Below are positions 56,600-64,000 of a stretch of 64,000 nt of DNA, one piece after another. How positions within the stretch are numbered: position 1 is the stretch's first letter; every line of letters begins with the position of its first letter. The position numbers were made by a program, and so were the translations under genes. Source of the DNA: Planctobacterium marinum (lineage in GTDB: Bacteria > Pseudomonadota > Gammaproteobacteria > Enterobacterales > Alteromonadaceae); NCBI RefSeq assembly GCF_020687805.1, contig NZ_JAJEWQ010000001.1, positions 715,232-779,231 of the forward strand. Reading direction: 5' to 3'. The notes under the pieces are model-generated. The model saw nothing but the letters and a program-made list of their open reading frames with translations, was not told where the DNA came from and did not search any database.

Positions 56600-57240
56600 A
56601 ACGAATGTTCTATAAAACCAAAATTATGTCTAAGTTAGCAACAAAGCTGAAAGGCCACAATGCCTTGATGAATATTTTTTAAACTAGCGTTTAAAACCAC
56701 TGTATGATCAAACGTATAGCGCGAAACCCTGGGCAAAAACCGTGAAGCAAAACCTTTCACGTTGACTATCAAACCGGGCATAAGATCATTAGTACTAGGG
56801 GTATAATTCAAAGGATTGAGAGCGCAAATGTGCTTTTTTCGGGCATAATACCCGGCACCTAAGCCTCGTATTTTGAGGATGAAGGCAGACTGCTTAGTTT
56901 AAAGCTTTAGCAAGGTCAGTCTGTGTCCGCATACCGCGCAAAAATCGTTGGCACTCCTACCCTGTATAATTTTATTGTCAGTGAACAATGGAAAAATAAA
57001 CATCATCATCGGTATAAATTTGTTTTTTCCTGCACAAATGCGCAATCAATTTCTCAATAGGAATGAGTAATTACTTGCCACAATTAAGGCCTCACCGGCA
57101 GTTTATACGACCCTGAAAACAAGGGCCAGGCATTGGCATTTCGACTTAAAAGGTAGCATTACTTCAGCCAGACAAGGACTCAGCAGACAAATACCTGCCA
57201 GGTATTTGTCAGTGATTAGCGGTATCGATGGATTTTAGAA
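56600..57240. other. Intergenic region upstream of the alcohol dehydrogenase
   Basis: A 641-base gap with no gene I can support. It has a plus-strand terminator-like hairpin (AGCGC/GTGCT plus T6, about 56821-56839) with no gene ahead of it. It also has an inverted repeat, CAGACTG (56886-56892) with CAGTCTG (56917-56923). TATAAT at about 56804 and 56964 may be promoter parts. A small plus-strand RNA ending at 56839 is possible but unproven. Confidence 0.35.
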
Positions 57241-57528
57241 TTAATAGCGATGGAAGAGTTTTAACAGAAGTTCTTTTCTGGCTACTGCGTAACTGGTGGG
57301 CAGCGCTTTGATACCCATGCAGTACAGCTGCCATGAAAAAGCAACTTTACCAGGTACAGCCAGCATCATGGGGGTTTTCAACAACAGTATCAGCCCCACG
57401 TGCAGCAAGTTAAGGGGCTCAAAAAACAGTGCCCGACAGTAATTTGCCAATGCAGATTTTAATGGCAATTTTCTGAGATATTCGTGGTATACGAATTCAT
57501 CATTGTTATTGTCATCCGTGGACGCCAT
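57241..57528 (-). CDS. Unrecognised 95-residue protein
   Basis: No family recognised. The N-terminus is acidic (ASTDDNNNDEFVYHEYLRKL). The middle has two moderately hydrophobic stretches (LNLLHVGLILLLKTPMMLAV and VAFSWQLYCMGIKALPTSYA) that could be amphipathic or membrane helices, and the end is basic (ARKELLLKLFHRY). A strong ribosome binding site, AAGGTGGAG, lies eight bases before ATG 57528, which supports translation. Confidence 0.6.
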   Translation of the reverse strand: MASTDDNNNDEFVYHEYLRKLPLKSALANYCRALFFEPLNLLHVGLILLLKTPMMLAVPGKVAFSWQLYCMGIKALPTSYAVARKELLLKLFHRY

Positions 57529-57768
57529 AACTACTCCACCTTTCTATTATGTGAAAGTTCATACTAGCTCTGTTCGCCAGTCTTTGCACTATTCATTTTG
57601 CAAACCTGTACTTTTTAACTAGAAGCTCGCGCCACAGGTCTGATTTTTAAGGATAATTAAATTGTAATTAAGACACACTTTTTTGCATATTTAAAGTACC
57701 AACGGACTTCAATTAACAATTTTGCAATGAGAAAGCACTTTCTGAATAAGGATCTGATTTAAGTCAGG

Positions 57769-58989
57769 TTACACCGCTTGTAACTGTTCTTCGAAAAAAC
57801 GTACATAATCAATGCGGTAGCTTCTGGCTGAGGTAGGTTCAGATATTTCTTCACTGTGATGTAGCCCCAAATCGATGGTTCTTTTAGCCAAAAAGTGATT
57901 GGAGCGGGTGGAATAAAATGCAGTCACTTTAGGACGAAACACCATGTCATTATTCAGATCCGTAATCACGGCGATTTTTTCACTTTTCAGTTTAACCAAA
58001 GAGCCAATAGGATAAACACCAATACACTTGATAAACTTACACACCAGCTCTCTGTCGTATTTTGATTCTGAATATTTGAGCAATAATTTTAGTGCATTGG
58101 CGGCCAAAATGGGTTTTTTGTAAGGCCGCTCTGAAATCATCGCATCGTAGGTGTCAACGATAGCTAACATGCGACTATACAAACTGATTTTATCCCCGCT
58201 AATACCTAATGGGTAACCGGTACCATCTAATCGCTCGTGGTGACTACGAATCGTATTTAAAACCGTTTCGTTTACCTCCTGAAACGGAGCCAGTAATGCC
58301 ACCGAGACTTTAACATGTTGCTGCATTACTTTAATTTCGGCGGCAGTGAGCTTTCCGGGTTTATTGATTATCTTTGCCGGTATCTTCACCATTCCGATAT
58401 CGTGCAGTAAACCGGCAAGTGTCAGTTCATTAACAATGGCTTCTTCAAAACCCATAGCTTTGGCAAATGCTGCCATCAAAACGCCGCAATTTACCGAATG
58501 TTCGTAGTGATACCCGCCCTTTTCGCGCATTTGAGTCATACACAACAGGGCATTCGCGTTGCGATCCAGGGAGGCACTTACTGCTGCTACTATTTTGCTT
58601 GTGGCATAGAGGTCATAATCCAGACCTTTATCAATTGCATTAAACAGGCGCTTCTGGATATTTTTAGCGTTTTTGTATAGTGCCGAGGCACGTTTTATTT
58701 CGATTTTAAAATCAACATTGCCAGCGGGCGCTGTGGTATCCGGCACTGACTCGCAAAGCCTGGAACCCGAGTTTGCTAAATTTATGAAACTATCTGCTTT
58801 GAGTCGCACACATTTACTGACATCGACTACAACTTCCAGTATTCCCTTATCCTTCAGCCAACTAATGACGCTCTTGCTTTTAATCGTGCCCTGACTGGTG
58901 ATCTTGAGGTTTCCGGTTTGTTTCACCACGGCCTCCACAAACATTCCTGTTTGCAGATCATCAATACTGACTTTTTGGAAGTGCGACAT
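57769..58989 (-). CDS. HD-GYP domain protein with DUF3391
   Basis: A 406-residue putative cyclic-di-GMP phosphodiesterase. Residues 1-110 are DUF3391 (VSIDDLQTGMFVEAVVKQTG). The HD-GYP domain (about 155-340) has HSVNCGVLMAAFAKAMG, LAGLLHDIGMVKIP, SHHERLDGTGYPLGISGDKI and LAIVDTYDAMISERPY. The metal-binding His/Asp residues and the GYP motif are all kept, so catalysis is likely. It would lower cyclic-di-GMP and thereby affect motility or biofilm. Confidence 0.93.
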   Translation of the reverse strand: MSHFQKVSIDDLQTGMFVEAVVKQTGNLKITSQGTIKSKSVISWLKDKGILEVVVDVSKCVRLKADSFINLANSGSRLCESVPDTTAPAGNVDFKIEIKRASALYKNAKNIQKRLFNAIDKGLDYDLYATSKIVAAVSASLDRNANALLCMTQMREKGGYHYEHSVNCGVLMAAFAKAMGFEEAIVNELTLAGLLHDIGMVKIPAKIINKPGKLTAAEIKVMQQHVKVSVALLAPFQEVNETVLNTIRSHHERLDGTGYPLGISGDKISLYSRMLAIVDTYDAMISERPYKKPILAANALKLLLKYSESKYDRELVCKFIKCIGVYPIGSLVKLKSEKIAVITDLNNDMVFRPKVTAFYSTRSNHFLAKRTIDLGLHHSEEISEPTSARSYRIDYVRFFEEQLQAV

Positions 58990-59110
58990 GGCCCTGTTCC
59001 CCAGACTAATTTCACGCCATTATGAGCTGGGGTATGGGGCTGTCAATGGGGGGCAGAAACGCCCATAAACTATGAAAAAGGATGATCCGAAAATCATCAA
59101 AACAAAGAAT

Positions 59111-59134
59111 AATGTGTATTTTTTACTACACATT
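59111..59134. promoter_or_regulatory. 8-bp inverted repeat upstream of the HD-GYP gene
   Basis: AATGTGTA (59111-59118) and TACACATT (59127-59134) are perfectly complementary with an 8-base gap, about 120 bases before the HD-GYP start. It is a possible regulator site; the spacing does not fit a CRP site. The rest of 58990-59284 holds nothing else I can assign. Confidence 0.35.
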
Positions 59135-59284
59135 TATATTGCTGAAATTCCTTAAATATCAGTCGGTTGAATAAATTTATGGCAATTTTTGAAGATTTTC
59201 AGCCATTCAGGGAGAACGGCCTTTCGCAATTACTTATCGGGCTTTATCAGGAACCTTCATGTTTCTTCATAGAAGACCGGCAGA

Positions 59285-59578
59285 TTACCTGGATTTTTTG
59301 GGTGTCGCAGTTGCCCAGGGGTTGCTCACGTCAGGCTGCCGTTTGGGCTGAGTGTATACGGGTTTTATACCTTTGTGTTTGCGATATAAATTTTCCACTT
59401 TTTCTCTGGCCCACGGCGTGCGGCGCAAAAATGTCAGACTGGATTTCACACTGGGGTTACTTTTAAAACAGTTGATGTTAACGCGGGCGCTGAGCCCTTC
59501 CCAACCCAGCGCTTGTTGCAACTCTGTCAACATTATTTTCAGGGTAACACCATGTAGCGGGTCCGTACTATTCATCAC
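59285..59578 (-). CDS. VF530 family DNA-binding protein (DUF2132)
   Basis: A 97-residue protein with the VF530 signature: [40 protein letters not shown] and [20 protein letters not shown]. The family is small, helical and reported to bind DNA. The C-terminal 25 residues are a basic, Pro-rich tail. Its start overlaps the end of the RRM gene by 11 bases, so the two are translated from one message. Confidence 0.92.
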   Translation of the reverse strand: MMNSTDPLHGVTLKIMLTELQQALGWEGLSARVNINCFKSNPSVKSSLTFLRRTPWAREKVENLYRKHKGIKPVYTQPKRQPDVSNPWATATPKKSR

Positions 59579-59903
59579 TGTCCTTTTTCACATGATTCCA
59601 GGCATTACTGTAATCCAGATCGGGCTTGCTGCTGACTGGCGCCTGTCTTTTTTCCTGGTTTGACCATTTTACCCTGATCTTATTCCCTTCCAGTACTTTG
59701 CTATTGAGCGCGTCGATGGCCTTGTCGATACTTTCTTGCTCGGTAAACTCAATAAAGCCGAACCCCTTTGACAGACCGGTTTGTTGATCCATTACCAGCT
59801 GACAAGATTCAATCTCGCCATATGGCGTAAACATTGTTTTTAAATCTGCTTCAGATAACGACCTGGGCAGATTGCGGACTAATATACTCAACGGATTCCC
59901 CAC
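59568..59903 (-). CDS. RNA-binding protein with one RRM
   Basis: A 111-residue protein with a single RRM. RNP2 is SILVRNLP and RNP1 is [10 protein letters not shown], with the aromatic residues that stack on RNA. The 30-residue tail is basic to acidic ([16 protein letters not shown] composition). Bacterial RRM proteins of this size are often cold-induced. The apparent start is GTG 59903. It is divergent from rhlE, an RNA helicase, so the two may share regulation. Confidence 0.9.
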   Translation of the reverse strand: MGNPLSILVRNLPRSLSEADLKTMFTPYGEIESCQLVMDQQTGLSKGFGFIEFTEQESIDKAIDALNSKVLEGNKIRVKWSNQEKRQAPVSSKPDLDYSNAWNHVKKDSDE

Positions 59904-60101
59904 TTAGGTTAGTGTGCCAATGATACCACAGTTAATTGAAAGTCCCGGTACTGACACTCTTACGCCATATAATTATGGTGGATATGAACAAATATTAAAC
60001 AAAAAATAGTCAAACACCAATTTATCCTGTATGCTCCCCGGCCCTTCACATCGGGTGAAGCTTCATTTTCAATTTTTCGTTCCGGTTCAAGATTTTATTA
60101 T

Positions 60102-61448
60102 ATGACATTTGACTCTCTTTCCCTTTGTACTCCCATTTTAAACGCTTTAAAAACTCAGGGATACACGTCTCCTACTGATATCCAGCAACAGGCGATCCCT
60201 GCCGTATTGGCTGGCAAGGATGTTATGGCGGCGGCGCAAACAGGTACAGGCAAAACCGCGGCATTTACTCTGCCACTACTGCATAATTTGGCAAACAGTC
60301 GTCGTCGCGCCAGTCACAATCAGGTGCGTGCTCTGGTGTTGACACCTACCCGAGAATTGGCTGCGCAGGTTGCCGATAATGTTATGAAATACGGTAAAGA
60401 GTTGAATCTGAATTACAACGTGGTTTTTGGCGGTGTAAAAATTAATCCGCAAATGATGAAACTGCGCAAAGGCACCGATGTACTTATTGCTACACCGGGA
60501 CGCCTGTTGGACTTATACCAGCAAAATGCCGTTAAGTTTCAACAGCTTGAGACTCTCGTTTTGGACGAAGCCGACCGAATGCTGGATATGGGCTTTATTC
60601 ACGATATTAAAAAGATTCTTGCCTTGTTGCCCAAAAAACGACAAAACCTGTTGTTTTCTGCCACCTTTTCAAAAGAAATCAGAGATCTGGCGAAGCGTCT
60701 GGTTAACGACCCCATTGAAGTATCTGTAGCGGCAGAAAACTCTACCGTAGATCGCATCGAACAATGCGTGCATCCGGTAGATAAAAACAAGAAAACGCGC
60801 CTGCTAGTTCATCTGGTCAAAAGTGAAAACTGGTTCCAGGTGTTAGTATTTTGCCGCACCAAACACGGAGCCAACCGACTCACCACCGACTTGGTGAAAA
60901 AAGGCATCCCGGCGGCTGCAATTCACGGTAACAAAAGCCAGGGGGCGCGTACCAAAGCACTGGCGCAGTTTAAAGACAATAAAATACAGGTTTTAGTGGC
61001 TACTGATATCGCAGCGCGGGGGATTGATATCGCAGAACTGCCACATGTCGTTAACTATGATTTACCTAATGTGTGTGAAGATTACGTGCATCGCATTGGT
61101 CGAACCGGGCGAGCCGGTAAAAATGGCCGGGCTATCTCTTTTGTCTGTCACGCTGAAAACGAACAACTCCACGCGATAGAACGCTTTATTAAACTGAGAA
61201 TTCCCAAGCAAATTGTGGAAGGTTTTGAGCCAGGTCAGGCGTTACCCGCAGAACCCAGCAAGCCGGTTAAATCAGGTGCTCCCAAGCGCAACAGCAGTGG
61301 TAAACCTGCCAATGCGGGCCAAAAGCGCCGCAGACCAGCTAAGGCAAGAAAAACCAGCGGAAACGACGCGCAACCGGGTAAAAGCAACCCATGGCAAAGC
61401 AAGAAGCCTAAACCCGCCAACAGATCTTCGGTGACCAATAATCAGTAA
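60102..61448 (+). CDS. rhlE: DEAD-box RNA helicase RhlE
   Basis: A 448-residue DEAD-box helicase. The Q motif is [20 protein letters not shown], motif [14 protein letters not shown], motif [15 protein letters not shown], motif [13 protein letters not shown], motif [12 protein letters not shown] and motif [13 protein letters not shown] basic, Pro/Lys-rich tail (about 375-448) is typical of RhlE. In E. coli RhlE acts in ribosome assembly and RNA turnover with other helicases. Divergent from the RRM gene. Confidence 0.93.
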   Translation: MTFDSLSLCTPILNALKTQGYTSPTDIQQQAIPAVLAGKDVMAAAQTGTGKTAAFTLPLLHNLANSRRRASHNQVRALVLTPTRELAAQVADNVMKYGKELNLNYNVVFGGVKINPQMMKLRKGTDVLIATPGRLLDLYQQNAVKFQQLETLVLDEADRMLDMGFIHDIKKILALLPKKRQNLLFSATFSKEIRDLAKRLVNDPIEVSVAAENSTVDRIEQCVHPVDKNKKTRLLVHLVKSENWFQVLVFCRTKHGANRLTTDLVKKGIPAAAIHGNKSQGARTKALAQFKDNKIQVLVATDIAARGIDIAELPHVVNYDLPNVCEDYVHRIGRTGRAGKNGRAISFVCHAENEQLHAIERFIKLRIPKQIVEGFEPGQALPAEPSKPVKSGAPKRNSSGKPANAGQKRRRPAKARKTSGNDAQPGKSNPWQSKKPKPANRSSVTNNQ

Positions 61449-61856
61449 GCAGCAACGAGGAGCTATTTGTACTGATAGTTCCTTGTTTCATCGTTATTAA
61501 ATTTTGTCTGATGACGCTTTAACTCATTCTCTGCAGATTGAGCTTTGGTGTTCCAAGTCTGAACAAGAGGCCGTTCCGTCTAATTAGTATAATGAAGATG
61601 GCTTGCTTTGTTTAAGAGCAAACATAAATGCGCATTCTAGCCTTTTCGATGTCCCTCAGCGCCAGTCACTCTTCGTTGTCTCTGATTAACGTGCCCGGCG
61701 AAATTTCCCCTTAACTTGTCAATATCATTCCGATTTTAGTCGCTATAGACTCGTTTTATGAAAAGACACAAATTAAAATAATATTCGCGAAATTTTCACA
61801 TAGAATACAACGCCTTGTGATAAATTAAACTAAAACGATAAAGAGTGATTTCTCAT
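61449..61856. other. Intergenic region after rhlE
   Basis: A 408-base gap without a plausible gene. I see no GC-rich terminator for rhlE. TAGAAT at about 61800 may be the -10 box of the next gene. The palindrome AATGCGCATT (about 61627-61636) is the only repeat noted. Confidence 0.35.
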
Positions 61857-63176
61857 ATGACAAAAAGTGGAAAAAACAATGCCTGGTCTATTTGCAAAAG
61901 ATATCTAATACTCTTTTTATTTGTCATGTGTTTCTCCTCTTACGCAATTGCACAAATCAGACTTCCGATTAATCCCCCAATAGAAGGAGATTGGAAAAAT
62001 GCGGATCCAGAGCAAAAATCCTGGGCTATTGATATTTATAGCAAACGCATCGCTACGATAGAAAAAGTGTCATCGCTTCAGGTAAAAGTGATTGAAATTC
62101 CTTTCTACACAAAACAAAAACAAAATGCTGTTTTGTATTCGATACACGAAAACACAAAACCCAATCAGCGCTATTTATTTTTAAGAAATATGACAAATGA
62201 GCGCTTCTATCAACTGGGTGAAAATATTTCCGACGTATTACCATCAATCAACAAAGATTATAGACTGTCTCTTAACAATTCAGTTGATGTTATTAACTAC
62301 GTGAAGTTCTACGGCTCTTTACATGGCACTGACAAAGGCATTTTTTATGTTTTAGATCCCAATTCACATTTGGAAATGTCTGATGACCTTTATCGAAAGT
62401 ATGGCATCACGTCAATCAATGCCATCAGAACAAACACCGAAAGCTGGAAAGTGTCCGCTTTTATGCTTTATGCCAGGCAACTATTCAAGGTAACGTTTTC
62501 AGTGACTGAACAAGGTAGGGTGACAATGCTAGATGATACTCCACTTCAGATATTGCCTGAGTCAATTGTTGCCAATACACTCACTGTTAAGGGCAAGGCT
62601 CGATTGCAACAAAATCACTTAAGCCATCCTGAACCTGTAGAACATTCAGATAAAAATAACCAAATATCCGAATCGACCAATGTGCCGACTTTAAGTTTTG
62701 CCACCAGAGTGAAAGCTCGCAAATTATTAAAACAATATATCACCAGCAGTGAAAACATTAAAAATATTGCCACCCGTGCATCACAGCTGAATCAAGACAA
62801 TTCCATTCAAGACTACATGGAATATTGTGTTGATGTTTTACAGAGTAGTGCAGAGGGCGAACGTTGCAAAAAGAACGACGAAAAAATTGCTGATTACCTT
62901 ACTCAGGGAATACAACACACTCAGTTCATGACTGAGATTTTTACCCTGGTTAAATCGGCGGAGGCGGTTATGGGAACATACGCTAAATTAGACGAAAATC
63001 AACGTCTGCCAAAAATCATTAATTTATTAGAAAATGATGTAGAAATTGAGGAAATACTAACAGCAACGGAAGATCTGGAAAATTTAACCGGGTCACTGGA
63101 AAGATTGCATAAAGCTTTGCTGGACGTGATAAACGCCAGTGAATGCAGTTGCAGCAAGGTATCTATAAATCAATAG
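61857..63176 (+). CDS. Unrecognised exported protein
   Basis: A 439-residue protein with a signal peptide (YLILFLFVMCFSSYAIAQ, cleaved near residue 32) and no known family. The N-terminal half appears mixed alpha/beta (RYLFLRNMTNERFYQLGENI, YYVLDPNSHLEM-like region). Residues about 285-430 are helical and charged, with four Cys (YMEYCVDVLQSSAEGERCKK and the terminal ASECSCSKVS) that could form disulfides. ATG 61857 is preferred to GTG 61845. It has no operon partners; a tRNA gene follows on the other strand. Confidence 0.65.
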   Translation: MTKSGKNNAWSICKRYLILFLFVMCFSSYAIAQIRLPINPPIEGDWKNADPEQKSWAIDIYSKRIATIEKVSSLQVKVIEIPFYTKQKQNAVLYSIHENTKPNQRYLFLRNMTNERFYQLGENISDVLPSINKDYRLSLNNSVDVINYVKFYGSLHGTDKGIFYVLDPNSHLEMSDDLYRKYGITSINAIRTNTESWKVSAFMLYARQLFKVTFSVTEQGRVTMLDDTPLQILPESIVANTLTVKGKARLQQNHLSHPEPVEHSDKNNQISESTNVPTLSFATRVKARKLLKQYITSSENIKNIATRASQLNQDNSIQDYMEYCVDVLQSSAEGERCKKNDEKIADYLTQGIQHTQFMTEIFTLVKSAEAVMGTYAKLDENQRLPKIINLLENDVEIEEILTATEDLENLTGSLERLHKALLDVINASECSCSKVSINQ

Positions 63177-63232
63177 CACCCTAAAATTGCAAAATTACGT
63201 TGGAACAGAAATTTTTTGGTGAATATAAAAAA

Positions 63233-63309
63233 TGGTGCGTCCGAGTAGACTCGAACTACCGACCCCCACCATGTCAAGGTGGTGCTCTAACCAACTGAGC
63301 TACGGACGC
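63233..63309 (-). tRNA. tRNA-Val (GAC)
   Basis: 77 nt with encoded CCA. The minus strand begins GCGTCCGTAGCTCAGTTGG, the anticodon loop CTTGACATG holds GAC, and the T arm is GGTAGTTCGAGTCTACT. It is nearly identical to E. coli tRNA-Val(GAC). Confidence 0.98.
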
Positions 63310-63536
63310 ACTGATTTGAAAGGGTTAACGCCTGATGCGCTGTCTTTCGAAGCGGCGCGTATATTATCGCCAGGAAACCGCCGGTGCAAGCACTAATTTT
63401 GAATTGACGTTTGAAAGCCGAGTTTTTAATCAATTGCTGATAACCGGCGGCACCTTCATGGCGTTGCTGACTTGCAAGTCGCAGGCTACGCGTTTATAAC
63501 TCGCATTCTTTTGATTATTTCAGAGATATTGACCAG

Positions 63537-64000
63537 ATGAGCCAGTGTTCCGATTGCCATGAAGTCGATCTTCAGGGCATTTTAGATGAAGTAAAACCCC
63601 TGCTCGGCCAGGGGAAAGTGGCGGATTATATTCCGGCACTGGCAAAAATCAGTGGTCAAAAGCTGGGCATAGCGATTTGCGACATCAATGGTAAAGTCTA
63701 TTCCGCCGGTGATGCCACCGAACGATTTTCCATTCAAAGTATCTCAAAAGTCCTGAGCCTCACCATGGCGTTTAATCTGTATGGTGAAAGCCTGTGGCAA
63801 AAAGTCGGACGTGAGCCTTCCGGACACGCCTTTAATTCACTGATCCAGTTGGAGTTAGAGCAAGGTATTCCCCGTAATCCCTTTATTAATGCCGGTGCAA
63901 TAAAGGTATGTGATCTGTTGGCTACGCGATTGTCAGCACCTAAACAACGACTCAAAGAACTGCTCTGGGACTTGTGCGGCAATACCCGTATTACCTCCAA
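63537..64000 (+). CDS. glsB: Glutaminase (partial, 5' end)
   Basis: Hydrolyses glutamine to glutamate and ammonia. The 154 visible residues match E. coli GlsB closely: [32 protein letters not shown] with the catalytic Ser68 and Lys71 (SxxK), [20 protein letters not shown], and [20 protein letters not shown]. It begins at ATG 63537 ([14 protein letters not shown]) and runs off the right edge, so roughly half the ~305-residue protein is missing. No stop occurs in the visible part. Confidence 0.95.
   Translation, partial: MSQCSDCHEVDLQGILDEVKPLLGQGKVADYIPALAKISGQKLGIAICDINGKVYSAGDATERFSIQSISKVLSLTMAFNLYGESLWQKVGREPSGHAFNSLIQLELEQGIPRNPFINAGAIKVCDLLATRLSAPKQRLKELLWDLCGNTRITS

Noticed and set aside
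59167..59466. 99-residue plus-strand frame before rhlE
   Set aside because: It overlaps the well-supported VF530 gene on the other strand and has no ribosome binding site.

Overview
The window is chromosomal DNA of a marine-type gammaproteobacterium, most likely in the order Alteromonadales (Alteromonas/Aliiglaciecola/Lacimicrobium-like). This rests on the close resemblance of many housekeeping proteins to their E. coli counterparts (DnaQ, RnhA, HrpA, SbcB, CmoM, ElyC, PheST, IHF-alpha, IF3, ThrS), on families frequent in that order (TIGR03503-like, DUF4785, DUF3080, DUF2789, VF530), and on a lysine riboswitch before lysC. The genus is an inference.

Layout. 1-7.6 kb: start of a small lipoprotein, 6-phosphogluconate dehydrogenase, a SelW-like protein, two identical tRNA-Asp genes, dnaQ divergent from rnhA, a quinone oxidoreductase, acylphosphatase and a PilZ protein. 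7.6-16.7 kb: hrpA, a CBS protein, dodecin, sbcB, a FapA/DUF342 protein, and a beta-hydroxyacid dehydrogenase broken by a 1-base frameshift in a run of seven G. 16.8-26.1 kb: glutathione peroxidase, D-lactate dehydrogenase, lysC with its lysine riboswitch, cmoM, elyC, a Nif3-like protein, a Lys/Ala-rich small protein, a DUF523-DUF1722 protein, a nonsense-interrupted acetyltransferase, a SnoaL-like protein, a GNAT, and an orphan protein with an ADP-ribosyltransferase-like core. 26.1-40.1 kb: pheS-pheT-ihfA, an EAL-HDOD regulator, a DUF6064-like membrane protein with a Tat-exported aldo/keto reductase, a periplasmic cyclophilin, a class I HMG-CoA reductase, a secreted lipase/DUF4785 pair, a PadR regulator coupled to a membrane protein, and a periplasmic solute-binding protein.

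40.2-45.6 kb is the accessory part. An exact 18-bp direct repeat (40208-40225 and 45611-45628) brackets about 5.4 kb that looks AT-rich and holds a 22-bp perfect palindrome, three unrecognised proteins (two membrane-bound), a TacA/TacT-like DUF1778-GNAT toxin-antitoxin pair with a symmetric divergent promoter, and a putative plasmid-type replication initiator. Just upstream of that initiator lies a compact multi-hairpin RNA domain ending in a terminator on the opposite strand. The right repeat overlaps the rplT terminator. I read this as a plasmid-like element inserted at that terminator; no integrase is visible.

45.6-64 kb: thrS-infC-rpmI-rplT (infC starts at ATT), a START-domain protein, a fructosamine-kinase-like protein, a CPXCG protein overlapping a DUF3080 lipoprotein, a large hybrid histidine kinase, an iron-containing alcohol dehydrogenase, an HD-GYP protein, a VF530/RRM overlapping pair, rhlE, an unknown secreted protein, tRNA-Val(GAC), and the 5' part of a glutaminase gene that runs off the right edge.

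Genes linked by position include translation (pheST, thrS-infC-rpmI-rplT, tRNAs, cmoM), replication and repair (dnaQ, rnhA, sbcB), RNA remodelling (hrpA, rhlE, the RRM protein) and cyclic-di-GMP-type signalling (PilZ, EAL-HDOD, HD-GYP).
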